From the NCBI GenBank assembly GCA_963695445.1, contig CAVOGV010000061.1, positions 62,001 through 126,000 of the forward strand: 64,000 nucleotides of DNA. Direction: 5' to 3'. Origin of the DNA: Thiohalocapsa sp963695445. Its GTDB lineage: Bacteria > Pseudomonadota > Gammaproteobacteria > Chromatiales > Chromatiaceae. Every line of letters starts with the position of its first letter. The first letter of the stretch is position 1. The position numbers were made by a program, and so were the translations under genes. This document shows, piece after piece, positions 27,929-38,464 of the stretch. The notes under the pieces were generated by a model that worked only from the letters and a program-made list of their open reading frames with translations, did no database searches and was not told the origin of the DNA.

Positions 27929-29694
27929 ATGTCTATTCCACACAGAAAATTCGACGCACTCATCATCGGCGCCGGCGGCGCTGGCCTGAATGCCGCGCTG
28001 CGGCTCGCCAGCGCAGACCTGCGCGTGGCGGTCGTCTCCAAGGTCTTTCCGACCCGTTCCCACACCGTCGCCGCGCAGGGCGGCGTGAATGCCGCCCTGG
28101 CCAACGTGCTGCCGGACAACTGGCACTGGCACATGTTCGATACCGTCAAGGGGTCCGACTACCTCGGCGACCAGGATGCCATCGAGTACATGTGCCGCGA
28201 GGCCATTCCGACGGTCTACGAGCTCGAGCACGCCGGCGTGCCGTTTTCGCGGCTCGACTCCGGCAAGATCTACCAGCGCGCCTTTGGCGGCCAAAGCCAG
28301 AATTTCGGCGGCGATCAGGCGGTGCGTACCTGCGCCGCGGCGGACCGAACCGGTCACGCCATTCTGCACACCCTGTATCAGCAGAACGTCCGCGCCCGGA
28401 CGCACTTCTTCGACGAATACTTCGCCATCGACCTGATCCGCGACGAGGAGGGCGCGATCCTCGGCGCGCGTCGCGCTCGAGATCGAGACCGGCGAACTGC
28501 TGGTGATCGAGGCCAAGTCCACGCTGCTGGCCACCGGCGGCTATGGGCAGGTGTTCCGCACCACCACCAATGCCTTCATCAACACCGGCGACGGCATGGC
28601 CATGGCCCTGCGCGTCGGCGTGCCGTTGCAGGACATGGAGTTCTTCCAGTTCCATCCCACCGGCGTTGCCGGCAAGGGCATGCTGATCACCGAGGGCGCC
28701 CGCGGCGAGGGCGGCTTCCTGGTCAACGGCGACGGCGAGCGCTTCATGGAGCGCTATGCACCGCGGGCACTCGACCTGGCCAGCCGCGACGTGGTGTCCC
28801 GCTCGATGGTCACCGAGATCCGCGAGGGGCGCGGCTGCGGGCCGAACAAGGACCATGTGATGCTGAAGCTGGACCACCTCGGCGCCGACGTCGTGCACCA
28901 GCGGCTACCGGGCATCAGCGACATCTGTCGCGTGTTCCTCGGCATCGACCCGGCCAAGGATGCGATCCCGGTATTTCCGACCGCGCACTATGCGATGGGC
29001 GGCATCCCGACCGACCGCAACGCGCGCGTCGTGGCGCCCGCCAAGCATGGTCCGGAGGAAGTGGTGCCCGGTCTGTATGCCGCCGGCGAGTGCGCCTGCG
29101 TGTCGGTGCACGGCGCCAATCGCTTAGGCGGCAACTCGCTGCTGGACATCCTGGTGTTCGGCCGGGCAGCCGGTACCGATATCCTGAGCTTCGTCGCCGA
29201 GAATCCGAACCACCGCAACATGCGTGATGAGTACATCGAGCCGGCCCTGGCCCGCCTGCAACGTTGGGAGCGTCCCGGCGAGGGCACCAGCGTGCACGCC
29301 ATGAAGGCGGAGTTGCGTAAGCTGATGGAAGACCACTGCGGCGTGTTCCGCGACCAGGAGACCATGGCTGCCGGTGTCGAGAAGCTCAAGGACCTGCGTG
29401 AGCGCGTCGACGGCGTGCGTCTTAAGGACCAGAGCAACCAGTTCAACACGGCCCGTATCGAGGCGCTGGAGCTGGACAACCTGGTCGACGTCGGCATGGC
29501 CACCTTGTTGTCGGCCCTGCACCGCGAGGAGAGCCGTGGCGCGCACTCCCGGGTCGACTTCCCGACGCGCGACGACGAGCAATGGATGAAGCACAGTCTC
29601 TATCTGCGCGAGGACTGACCGCATGGACTTCAAGCCCGTGCGCACCAAGCCACTGACGGTGGAGACCTTCCCGCCGAAGGCGAGGGTATATTGA
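27929..29694 (+). CDS. sdhA: Succinate dehydrogenase flavoprotein SdhA (two frameshifts)
   Basis: Catalytic flavoprotein oxidizing succinate to fumarate. FAD motif GAGGAGLNAALRLA, covalent-FAD histidine in RSHTVAAQGGVNAA, substrate region GEGGFLVNGDGERFMERYAP, and HPTGVAGKGML are present. The frame changes near 28465 (GAILGAR should continue to VALEIETGELLVIEAK) and again near 29615, where the C-terminal tail MDFKPVRTKPLTVETFPPKA, diagnostic of SdhA, sits in a third frame ending at TGA 29694. Full length is about 588 residues, normal. Indel errors are the simplest reading. Confidence 0.95.
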
Positions 29695-29815
29695 GAGAAG
29701 TGGCGAGTGCGAGGGGCGAGGAGCGAGGAAGACCTTGGTCTGAGGCGCTAGCCCCGACGCACGCACTTCGCCGCTGCGGCGGCTCGATCACTCGAATTGA
29801 TACTCGAGACTCTAA
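29695..29815. other. Unusual 121-bp spacer between sdhA and sdhB
   Basis: SdhA and SdhB genes are usually almost contiguous; here a purine-rich stretch of GGCGAGxG-type units (29702-29735) and further non-coding sequence separates them. It resembles the low-complexity intergenic DNA elsewhere in the window. Confidence 0.5.
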
Positions 29816-30508
29816 ATGAAAATAAGCGTCTACCGTTTCCACCCTGAGACCGATACCAAGCCCCGGATGCAGACCTACGAGGTCGAGGAGCACCCAGGCA
29901 TGATGCTGCGTGAGGCCCTGCTGGATATCAAGGAGCAGGATGAGAGCTTTGCCTTTCGGCATTCCTGCGGCGAGGGCGTCTGTGGCTCCGACGGCATGAA
30001 TGTCAATGGCAAGAATGTGCTGGCCTGCATCACGGCGGTCGCGGACCTCAAACGGCCGATTCAGGTGCGACCGTTTCCGGGCCGTCCGGTGATTCGCGAC
30101 CTGGTCGTGGACATGACCCAGTTCTACGAGCAGTACCGCGCCGTGCAGCCGTACTTGGTGCGCAAGGAGCCGCTGCCGGAGCAGGAAATCCTGCAATCCC
30201 CCGAAGACCGCGACAAGATCGATGGTCTGTACGAATGTATCCTCTGCGGTTGCTGTTCCACGTCTTGCCCGTCGTTCTGGTGGAATCCGGAAAAGTTCCA
30301 CGGTCCGGCCGCGCTGCTTCAGTCCTGGCGCTTTCTTGCCGATAGTCGCGATCAGGCCACCGACGAACGCCTGGACGCGCTGGAAGGCCCGTACAAGCTG
30401 TTCCGCTGCCACACCATCATGAACTGTGTGGAGGTCTGCCCCAAGGGGCTGAATCCGACCAAGGCCATCGGCCACATCAAGGATCTGATGCTTGAGAAGT
30501 CGGTGTGA
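29816..30508 (+). CDS. sdhB: Succinate dehydrogenase iron-sulfur subunit SdhB
   Basis: A 230-residue protein passing electrons from SdhA FAD to quinone. The 2Fe-2S motif CGEGVCGSDGMNVNG with its later cysteine in VLAC, the 4Fe-4S motif CILCGCCSTSCP, and the 3Fe-4S motif CHTIMNCVEVCPKG are all complete. The frame is intact. Its TGA overlaps the GTG start of sdhE (GTGA). Confidence 0.97.
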   Translation: MKISVYRFHPETDTKPRMQTYEVEEHPGMMLREALLDIKEQDESFAFRHSCGEGVCGSDGMNVNGKNVLACITAVADLKRPIQVRPFPGRPVIRDLVVDMTQFYEQYRAVQPYLVRKEPLPEQEILQSPEDRDKIDGLYECILCGCCSTSCPSFWWNPEKFHGPAALLQSWRFLADSRDQATDERLDALEGPYKLFRCHTIMNCVEVCPKGLNPTKAIGHIKDLMLEKSV

Positions 30509-30795
30509 TCGACGCCGTTTCGATGGATGCGCCACGAATGGCCAGCGGTACCGAAAAGGAGATCGAGCGCCTGCGCTGGCAATGCCGGCGCGGCATGCTC
30601 GAGTTAGATCTCCTGCTTAACCGCTTCCTCGAGTCCGCTTACGCCGACCTGAGCGTGCAACAGCGCACTGACTTCGTCCGTCTGCTCGGTTATCAGGACC
30701 AGATCATCTACGACTGGCTCATGAGCCAGGCCGTGCCCGCCGACCCCGCCCTGCGCGACCTCGTCGCGCGCATCCAGGCCGCGATGCAACCTTAA
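30505..30795 (+). CDS. sdhE: SdhE (YgfY) FAD assembly factor
   Basis: A small acidic helical protein needed for covalent flavinylation of SdhA. The diagnostic RGM-x-ELD motif is present as RRGMLELDLLLNRFLE, followed by LLGYQDQIIYDWLM. The start is GTG at 30505 overlapping sdhB; ATG 30523 or 30538 would give family-typical lengths (about 85-90 residues). It completes the sdhCDAB-E operon. Confidence 0.93.
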   Translation: MIDAVSMDAPRMASGTEKEIERLRWQCRRGMLELDLLLNRFLESAYADLSVQQRTDFVRLLGYQDQIIYDWLMSQAVPADPALRDLVARIQAAMQP

Positions 30796-30872
30796 CCGTT
30801 CGGATGCCGTCACGGGTGCGACCCCGTGCATCGGTATAATGGCGCGGGTCAACTCACAGTCTGGGAGCGCAG

Positions 30873-32229
30873 ATGTCTTCTGAAGAACCGACCAACACGC
30901 GCCGCAAATCCAGTCGCTGGGACCTGTGGGGCATCTATGGCGGGAGTGCGTTGCTCGTGCTGGCGGTCACACTGGTGGCGTTGCAGTTCGTGCAGCCGGC
31001 GCCACCACGGGAGATCAGCATCGCCGCCGGGGCGCAGGGTGGGGCCTACTATCGCTACGCGCAGCAATACGCGGCCATCCTGGCCCGTAGCGGCATTAAA
31101 CTGACGGTGCTGGAAACCAAGGGGTCGGAAGATAATCTAGACCGACTTTTGGCCGCGGAGGAGGCGCCAGACCTGGCGGACTGGCTTGATCCAGGGCGGG
31201 GTCGCGACGGACGAACAGAAGGCGGCGGTGCTCGGACTTGGCAGTATGTTTTACGAGCCGGTTTGGCTGCTTGGGCCGCTGGGGGAGCCGTCGCGGCCGC
31301 TCAATCAGCTACAGGGGGCGCGCATCGGGGTTGGCCCGCCGGAGAGCGGCACCCGCTTCCTGGCGATGCGGATGCTGGCGCTCAGCGGCGTGCACGACGA
31401 CAACGCCGACCTGGTTAGCAGTGACATGAAGATTGCCGCGGAGCAGCTGCGCGCCGGTGACCTCGACCTGCTGTTCCTGGTCGGCGCGGCGGATGGTCCG
31501 CTGCTGCGGGGGCTGATCGCCGATGACCAACTCCGGGTGCATGGCTTGCCCCATGCTGCCGCCTATGCCCGCATCGACCGTTCGTTGACGACGCTGGCGC
31601 TGCCGGCCGGGGTGCTCGACCTCGCCCGCGGCGTGCCGCGCGAGGACCTGCTGATGGTTGCGGCCACCGCGAATCTGGTGGCGCACCCGGATATTCACCC
31701 GGCGCTCGTGGATCTGCTGTTGGAGGCGGCAGCAGAGGTGCATGGCAGCGGGGGGCTGTTTGCCGATGCAGGGGCGTTTCCGACGCCCCTGCATAGCGAT
31801 TTTCCCCTCAGCGATGATGCTGTCCGGCACTACAAGAACGGACCACCGTTCCTCCAGCGTTATCTGCCGTTCTGGGCCGCAACCTGGATCGACCGCACCA
31901 AGGTCATGATCGTGCCCCTGCTGGCGCTGTTGCTGCCCTTGATCAAGGTTCTGCCGCCGGCCTACGCCTGGCGCATTCGCCGGCGCATTACCCGCTGGTA
32001 CGTCGCGCTGCGCCGGATCGACCTGGAGCTGGAGACGGGCCCGCGGGACCAGGATCGGCTCGCCGACTTTGCGAAGCAATTGGAGGAGATCGAGAGTGAG
32101 GTCGCGCAGGTGGATGTTCCCCTTTCTTACGCCGACCAGCTCTACAATCTGCGGTTACATATTCAGGCGCTGCAGCACCGGCTTGCCACCGTTTCCGGCG
32201 AAGCCGCAGAGGCTATGGTTGAGTCCTAG
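30873..32229 (+). CDS. TAXI-family TRAP solute-binding protein with C-terminal membrane segment (frameshifted)
   Basis: The N-terminal anchor GGSALLVLAVTLVALQFVQ is followed by the TAXI (TRAP-associated extracytoplasmic immunogenic) domain: ISIAAGAQGGAYYRYAQQYA, VLETKGSEDNLDRLLA, GLIQGGVATDEQK, GARIGVGPPESGTRFLA. A second membrane segment (VMIVPLLALLLPLIKVLPPA) and a coiled tail follow. The frame breaks near 31180 (an extra T before GGCTTGATCC). No TRAP membrane subunits lie nearby, so this is an orphan, membrane-tethered receptor of unknown ligand. Confidence 0.85.
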
Positions 32230-32315
32230 GCACTCGGCCCTTGCAGACGGAAACGCATGCGGGTCATTGCCTGAAGCTTGGCTCCTCTGTAAATATTCAG
32301 CGCCTGCAAGCAAGC
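32230..32315 (-). repeat. Dispersed intergenic repeat, copy E
   Basis: A copy of the element at 42853-43013, sharing GGCCCTT near its core end and, on the minus strand, GCTTGC.GGCGCTGAATATTTACAG and GCCAAGCTTC. It follows directly on the stop of the TAXI gene. Confidence 0.55.
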
Positions 32316-32402
32316 CAGTCGGTCCGCTGTCGGCTAGGCGGTTTGGGGTTGCTGCGGCTCCGCTGGTCTGCTGCGCGTCCTCAAGGGCGCTAGCGCGCCC
32401 TA

Positions 32403-32449
32403 GCCGACCGGAGGTCGGCGCTCCGTGGGACCGCCGACTTCTAGTCGGC
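32403..32449. repeat. Paired REP-like palindromes
   Basis: Two hairpins with identical arms, GCCGAC-N5-GTCGGC, at 32403-32419 and 32433-32449, spaced 30 bp apart. The second is preceded by GTGGGA, a head motif common in REP elements. They lie in the 350-bp gap before mtnC, which contains no gene. Confidence 0.7.
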
Positions 32450-32579
32450 CCGCCGCCGCCAGGCGGCTTGAATTTTGCGCCACTCCGCCGGCACAGCCGT
32501 AACGTCTTCGAGGGCGCTTCCCTTGAGGGCGAACCAACCTGTACTCTCTGCGACCTTCCGCCGAAAAGGAGCCTTGAAC

Positions 32580-33257
32580 ATGATGCCTGTCGACGCCGTG
32601 GTGATGGATATCGAGGGCACGACCACCTCCATCGATTTCGTGACCTCGGTCCTCTACCCCTACGCCCGGGAGCGTCTGCCCAACTTCGTCCGCCAGCACC
32701 GCGGCGAGTCCGACGTGGCCGAGATCCTGGACGAGGCCCGCGAGGCGGGCGGGGTGTGGAACGACGAGGCGGTGCTGGTGCGGATGTGTCATTGGATGGA
32801 ACGGGACCAGAAGGTCACGCCCCTCAAGACCCTGCAAGGGCTTATTTGGGAGGAGGGCTATCGCGGCGGGGAACTCGTCAGCCACGTCTATCCGGACGTG
32901 GCCCCGGCGCTGCGGGCCTGGCACGCCCAGGGCATTCGGCTCTATATCTACTCGTCGGGCTCGGCTCACGCCCAGCGGCTGATCTACGGTCACACCGTCG
33001 CCGGCGACCTGACACCGCTGCTGTCCGGGTATTTCGACACCCACATCGGCCATAAGCGGGAGGTCGGCGCCTACCGGCGCATCGCCGAGGCCATCGGCGC
33101 ACCGCCCCAGCGTATTCTGTTCCTGTCGGACGTGCGCGAAGAACTCGACGCCGCCCGAGATGCCGGCTGGCAGACCATCGGCGTTGTGCGCGAGGGCCTG
33201 CCCGGCCTGGCTGCCGCCCACCGTCGGGTCACCCGCTTCGATCAGATCCCGCTCTGA
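32580..33257 (+). CDS. mtnC: Enolase-phosphatase E1 (methionine salvage)
   Basis: A 225-residue HAD-superfamily enzyme that enolizes and dephosphorylates 2,3-diketo-5-methylthiopentyl-1-phosphate. HAD motif I is DIEGTTTSIDF, motif II SSGSAHAQRLIYGH, and motif IV FLSDVREELDAARDAGW. Start ATG 32580 behind AAGGAG. The usual partner genes mtnB and mtnD are not adjacent, so the pathway is dispersed. The frame is intact. Confidence 0.95.
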   Translation: MMPVDAVVMDIEGTTTSIDFVTSVLYPYARERLPNFVRQHRGESDVAEILDEAREAGGVWNDEAVLVRMCHWMERDQKVTPLKTLQGLIWEEGYRGGELVSHVYPDVAPALRAWHAQGIRLYIYSSGSAHAQRLIYGHTVAGDLTPLLSGYFDTHIGHKREVGAYRRIAEAIGAPPQRILFLSDVREELDAARDAGWQTIGVVREGLPGLAAAHRRVTRFDQIPL

Positions 33258-33370
33258 CCGGGACAGCCCGGCGATCGCGCTCGGTCCGCATGGCGGGCCC
33301 CGTATCATCTGAATCGAGCGTGCCGATCCTGCTTCGCCCACGCGGCTTTGCTAACTGAGAGTAAATTGCA

Positions 33371-34359
33371 ATGAACCCCAGTCAAGTTTGCATGCGAGGG
33401 TTGGACTTACGGTCCGGGAATGGGTTAGAACGCGGGCTGAGGCAATTGCTCATGGCCCTTTGCATCACTGCTCTATTTGCCGCGAGCGTTCACGCGGACG
33501 AGATGCTGAAGACTCACAAACTCGCGGAGAACGTCTACGCGCTGGTCGGCCCGCTGACCAATCGCGACGCCCAGAATCTGGGCAACAACGCCAACTTTGG
33601 CGTTCTGATCACTGACGAAGGCGTGGTGCTCATCGACTCGGGCGGCACCTATCAGGGGGCGCAGATGATCGACGCGGCCATCCGCAAGCTCACCGACAAG
33701 CCCGTCACCCTCGTTATCAACACCGGCGGTCAGGATCATCGCTGGCTCGGAAACGGCTACTTCAAGGCACAGGGTGCCCGCATCATCGCCAGCGAAGCGG
33801 CAGTCGCGGACCAGAAGGCGCGGTCCCGCGATCAACTCATTGCCCTGACAACCCTGGTTGGTCCCGAAGGTGTCGAGGGCACCGAGGCCGTCTATGCCGA
33901 CGCAGACCTTCGCGGACCAGACGAACCTGACCCTAGGCAACACACGCCTGGAAGTTCGACACGCCGGACCGGCCCATACGCCCGGTGACAGCTTCGTCTG
34001 GCTGCCGGAGCAGAAGATTCTTTTCAGCGGCGATATCGTCTACATGGACCGGATGCTGGGCATCGGTCCCCAATCAGCACATCGAAGCTGGATCGAGGCA
34101 TTCGAGGCCTTGGCGGCGCTGGAGCCCGAGATCGTCGTCCCAGGTCACGGCGATCCGGCCGCCGCTGACCAAGGCGACAGCCGACAGCTACGACTATCTG
34201 GTGTTTCTGCGCCAGGCCGTCATCGACTTGATGGAACGAGGTGGGGGCATCGAAGAAATTGGCAGCATCGATCAGTCCCAGTTCAGCTACCTGGCAAACT
34301 ACGATGAACTCAAGGGCCGCAATGCCCAGCGCGTCTACGCGGAGATCGAGTGGGAGTGA
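33371..34359 (+). CDS. MBL-fold hydrolase-like protein with altered metal motif (frameshifted)
   Basis: Secreted metallo-beta-lactamase-fold protein (signal about residues 25-43, ITALFAASVHADE). The canonical THxHxDH block is replaced by NTGGQDHRWLGNGYF: Asp-His remain but the first two histidines are gone. Later ligand blocks look normal (HAGPAHTPGD, FSGDIVY, VVPGHGDP). Overall shape resembles SoxH-like / quinoprotein-associated MBL proteins. Frame changes occur near 33900 (AVYAD to QTFADQTNL) and near 34165 (GHGDPA to PLTKATADSYDYL). Activity is uncertain because of the missing zinc ligands. Confidence 0.75.
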
Positions 34360-34431
34360 CCGCGTGGATGCTGCTGCGCTGGTACCATGTCCGGCGGATG
34401 GCAAAGGTTTCAACAGTGTCAGGGGGTGGAC

Positions 34432-35507
34432 ATGAATAAGCGCGAAGACCTCGGCGAGGCCGCCCATATCGACCGGGCCGTGGAAACAGCGGTGCGCATC
34501 GGGCTGATCGCGGTGATGCTGGCACTCTGCTACTGGATCGTGCGGCCGTTTCTGATCCCGATTGCCTGGGGCATCATCATCGCGGTTGCTGCCTGGCCGG
34601 GCTACGCTCGTCTGTTGAGCTGCGGTCGGAGGTCGACGCTCGCTGGCCTCGGTTTTGTTCGTCGTGATCGCGTTGGTGGTGCTGATCCTGCCCATCATTC
34701 TGCTCAGCGGCACGCTGGTCCAAGGTGCACAGGGGTTGGAGAAGGGGATCGAGGCAGGCCACTGGGCTATCCCGCCGGCGCCGGATCTGAGTTACATTGC
34801 CGCTGGTCGGGCAGCAGATTCACGATCTCTGGAGTACTGCGTCCAGCAACATGGATGGATTACTGCGTTCGCTGGAGCCGCAGATCAAGATGGCGGGCAA
34901 ATGGCTGCTGTCGCTGGCGGCCGATGCCGGACTCGGTTTACTGCACTTCGTGATCGCCATCGTCGTCGCGGCGGTCCTGTTGGCGAAGAGTGAGCGCGGA
35001 GGTCGCGCGGCACATGCGATCGCGCGCCGCCTGGCTGGCAATCGGGGCGCACGCTTCACGCAGTTGTCTGAGGCGGTGGTGCGCAGCGTTTCGCGCGGCA
35101 TTCTTGGCGTGGCTATGATTCAGGCATTGCTGGCCGGCCTCGGCATGCTGGTCGCTGGCGTGCCGGCGGCGGGGCTGTGGGCGTTGGTGGTGCTGTTGCT
35201 GGCGACCATCCAGATCGGCGCCTTTCCGGTGATGCTGCCGGCGGTCATCTACGTCTTCTACCATGCCAGCATGCCGGTCGCGGTGGTATTTCTGATCTGG
35301 GCCCTGTTCGTCGGTTCTATCGACAATATCCTCAAACCAATCCTGCTCGGTCGCGGCGTCTCGGTACCGATGATCGTCATCTTCATTGGTGCCATTGGCG
35401 GGTTCATTGGCGCCGGCATCATCGGTCTGTTCGTTGGCAGTGTCATCTTGGTGCTGGGTTACGAACTGTTGCACGCCTGGCTGGATGACATCTGTGCCCG
35501 ACGATGA
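34432..35507 (+). CDS. AI-2E family transporter (frameshifted)
   Basis: Polytopic permease of the AI-2E/PerM family. N-terminal helices (IGLIAVMLALCYWIVRPFLI, IIIAVAAWPGYARLL), a central helical domain (DLWSTASSNMDGLLRSLEPQ) and the C-terminal hallmark region LGVAMIQALLAGLGMLVAGV, GSIDNILKPILLGRGVSVPM and FIGAIGGFIGAGIIGLFVG. The family includes TqsA and many exporters of unknown substrate. Frames change near 34640 and near 34795, so the gene is pieced from three frames. Start ATG 34432 behind AGGGGGTGG. Confidence 0.85.
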
Positions 35508-35584
35508 GTCCGACCCGTCCGTGAGCGAGGCGGACCAGTCTGATGCATCGAGCTAGCGAGGCGATGCCTCAGACCGACGAGTCG

Positions 35585-35746
35585 TGATCATCGGTATCGC
35601 TATCGAAATCGTAGCGAGTAGCGCGTGGCGAGTGGCCCGATCCCGATCCCGATCCCGATTTCGATTTCGGTTTCGAGGAGCCGCGCCAGTGCGATGTCGC
35701 ATCGAAACTTGACTCGTCTGCAAACACTGGCGCCCTCAAGCAATTT
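35585..35746 (-). repeat. Dispersed repeat copy C with low-complexity hexamers
   Basis: The right part (35701-35746), read on the minus strand, is GCTTGAGGGCGCCAGTG then TTTGCAGACGAGTCAAG and TTTCGATG, matching the element at 42853-43013. Its left part is replaced by a run of GATCCC and GATTTC hexamers (35639-35671). It fills the gap between the AI-2E gene and the HIRAN gene. Confidence 0.6.
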
Positions 35747-36143
35747 AGTGCATCAACACCTCGATGCCGATCCGCGCGTTGCGCTCTGCGTCCGGTGCCA
35801 GCCGGACGATACGGGCGCTCAGGCTGCGCGCCTTGTCTAACAGGCGAGCCACCACTAAATTCTCCCGCCGCGGCAGATAGCCGAGCTTGTGCCCGCGCCA
35901 GAGGAGTGCAACGGCATCGTCGTCGTGCGGGTTGTCGTGCTCGCGCTGCAGCGTCAGCAAGGCGTTAGGCTGCAGTGCGAGCCACAGTCGCGGTGCGTCG
36001 TAATGGCGGAATCCGGACAGGGTGGTGCGTTGAATAGTGATGTGGCGACCCAACGCCGGATCGTTGCCCTGGTCGGCTCGCCGAGTGAGGTTCGTACGCA
36101 TGGTTGGTTTCCCGCATTGGTGCGCTGTCGATGTCTCAATCAT
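35745..36143 (-). CDS. Stand-alone HIRAN-domain protein
   Basis: A 132-residue protein (or 118 from the ATG at 36101). The HIRAN domain spans roughly residues 40-130: LSGFRHYDAPRLWLALQP, LTLQREHDNPHDDDAVALLW and HKLGYLPRRENLVVARLLD. HIRAN domains bind DNA ends in helicases such as HLTF; small bacterial stand-alone versions are known but not functionally assigned. AGGAGG lies very close to the ATG at 36143. Neighbours give no clue. Confidence 0.85.
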   Translation of the reverse strand: MIETSTAHQCGKPTMRTNLTRRADQGNDPALGRHITIQRTTLSGFRHYDAPRLWLALQPNALLTLQREHDNPHDDDAVALLWRGHKLGYLPRRENLVVARLLDKARSLSARIVRLAPDAERNARIGIEVLMH

Positions 36144-36425
36144 CGCCTCCTGCGGTGACTCATTTGCTGAGTCCGTCCCCAGGTCGAGGTGATATTTGAT
36201 CGCTTTGCTGGGATAATCGCTGCCCCTCCCGTGATTGCTCTGTAGGCCAAAGCACGGGGCAGGCCCGCCTCGGCGTGGCTTTATATCTGACTAGCGTAAA
36301 GCCAATCCGTTGATTTGTTTCGAAAACCATCGCGCCTCGGGTGTGCTATCGCTCGTCGCCGTCTGGATCGCTGCCAACATCAACCTAGACCCCGCAGCCG
36401 GCATCAATTGGCTGCATACCGCTGG

Positions 36426-36441
36426 TGCGACTTCAGTCGCA
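36426..36441. repeat. REP-like palindrome
   Basis: TGCGACT-TC-AGTCGCA, a perfect 7-bp stem. It lies in the 36144-36566 gap, which otherwise shows no gene. Related in shape to the palindromes at 32433-32449. Confidence 0.6.
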
Positions 36442-36566
36442 CGCAAGTCGTCGGCCGTGCGCATAAATTCGCGCCTAGATCCGGACCGACGGCCGGATAT
36501 GGGACCAACTGAAATCCGCGCCAGTCTCCATTTCGTTCTTGTGTCCAACCCATCGAGGAGTTCTCC

Positions 36567-38464
36567 ATGCGAATAATGCCCTTACCGTTTCTGTTGGCGA
36601 CGACCCTGTCGTTGTCCGGCATCGCGGCGGTGGCCGAAGAGGAGGCGCCTGCGACCCCGCGCCGGTGACGACCGAAGATCCGTCGATCCCGGTCGACGAA
36701 TTGGATCTATTGCTGAAACCTCTCACCAAGGGGCAGTTGCTGATCGAGGCGGAAGCCTGGCAAGGGCTGGTGCAGGCCAAGGCCGAGGAGATCTCCCGGG
36801 CCGAGATCGCCGTGAAACGCCAGAACCAAGAGATCGACAAGGCGGAACAGATCAAGAAAGAGGCCGAGAAGGCGAAACAGCAACTCGAGGATGTCGAGAA
36901 ACAGGCGAGCGAGGCGCGCGCGACCGGGGATCAAAAGGCCATCGCGAAGGCGGACGCCGCCGCGGACGAGGCGCGTGAACAGATGGGGGTGGTAAAACAG
37001 CGCGTCGAAGAGGCCGCCGATGCAGCGGAGCGTAGTGCAGACATACGTAACGAACTCTCCGATGAGGTCAAGGCCAAGCTGGAGGAAACCGAGGACGCCG
37101 CGCAAGCGGCTGGCGAGGCGGTTGACGAGGTGACAGAGGCGGTCGATCAGGCCAAGGGCAAGACCGGAGACGCGTTGCTTGCCGCGGCTGACGAGGCGCG
37201 CGACGCGACGGAGCAAGCCGAGCAGGCCACCGATGCGGTGGTGGAAAAGGCCGCTGATGTCGCGACCGCCGCGGACGAGTCGGCGCAGGCGTCGGTGGCA
37301 GCCGACGCGCTCGACGGCAGCGTGGCCCTAGGGGATCAGGCCGCGGAGTCAAAGAAGGAAGAGAAGGTGGCCCTGTTGGAAGCGGTTGCCGACTTGCGCG
37401 AACAGCGCACCCTGCTGCTGGATCAGTTCAAGTCCGTGCTCGCCGCGCTAGAGATCAAGACCGACGAGGGCGACGCTGACACGCTGGCGAAGATCGCAGA
37501 CTACAAGCTCTATGCCTCCGCCGTGAAAGGCATCGAGCTCGATGTCAACGACACCACCTCGGCCTGGCTGGCGATCAAGGGTTGGATCATGTCCGACGAA
37601 GGCGGTAGCCGGTGGGTCATCAATGTGGCGAAGTTCGTCGGCATCTTGTTCGCTGCCTGGATCATCGCCGGTATCGTCAGCGGCCTGATTCACCGCGCCG
37701 TGCGTCGCGTGCCGGGGGCGTCGAAACTGCTGGAGGACTTTCTCGTCAAGGCGGCCCGCTGGGTGGTTTTGGCCATCGGCGTGATCATGGCGCTGGCGGC
37801 ATTGGAGGTGAGCATCGGTCCACTGCTGGCCATGCTCGGCGCCGCCGGCTTCGTCGTCGCATTCGCGCTGCAGGACTCATTGAGCAATTTCGCCAGCGGC
37901 CTGATGATCCTGTTCTTCAAACCCTTCGATGTCGGCGATGTCGTCGATGCCGGTGGCGTTTCCGGCTCGGTGGAATCGGTGAACCTGGTCTCGACCACCA
38001 TCAAGACCTTCGACAACAAGAAGATGGTGGTACCGAACAATCGGGTCTGGGGCGACGTCATCACCAATGCCAGCGGCGTCGCCGAGCGGCGCGTGGACAT
38101 GGAGTTCGGCATCGGTTACGACGACGATATCGACAAGGCGCAGGCCATCCTGGAAGAGATCGTCAACGCCCATCCGCAGGTGTTGAAGGAACCGGCGCCG
38201 ACCATTCGTATGAGCGCATTGGCGGATTCGTCGGTGAATTTCATCGTGCGGCCCTGGACCAAGACCGCCGACTACTGGGGCGTCTTCTGGGACATCACTC
38301 GCGAGGTGAAGAAGCGCTTCGATGCCGCCGACATCGGAATCCCGTTCCCGCAGCGTGACGTGCATCTCTACATCGCCAACGGCGGCGACAAGCTACCGGG
38401 CATGGTCGCGACAACGGCGCCGGAGACGGCAGCAAAGTCCAGCGATGGCGGGCTCGACGGCTAG
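36567..38464 (+). CDS. MscS-family mechanosensitive channel with long coiled-coil periplasmic domain (N-terminal frameshift)
   Basis: Start ATG 36567 behind GAGGAG gives a signal peptide (PLPFLLATTLSLSGIAAVAEE). Near 36655 one extra base shifts the frame, after which it runs intact for about 600 codons. Residues ~60-330 form a very long Ala/Glu/Lys-rich coiled coil (KAEQIKKEAEKAKQQLEDVE). Then come membrane helices (VINVAKFVGILFAAWIIAGI) and the MscS pore and beta domain: GAAGFVVAFALQDSLSNFAS, LFFKPFDVGDVV, NNRVWGDVITNASG. It should act as a tension-gated osmotic valve; the periplasmic coil is far longer than in E. coli MscS. Confidence 0.88.
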
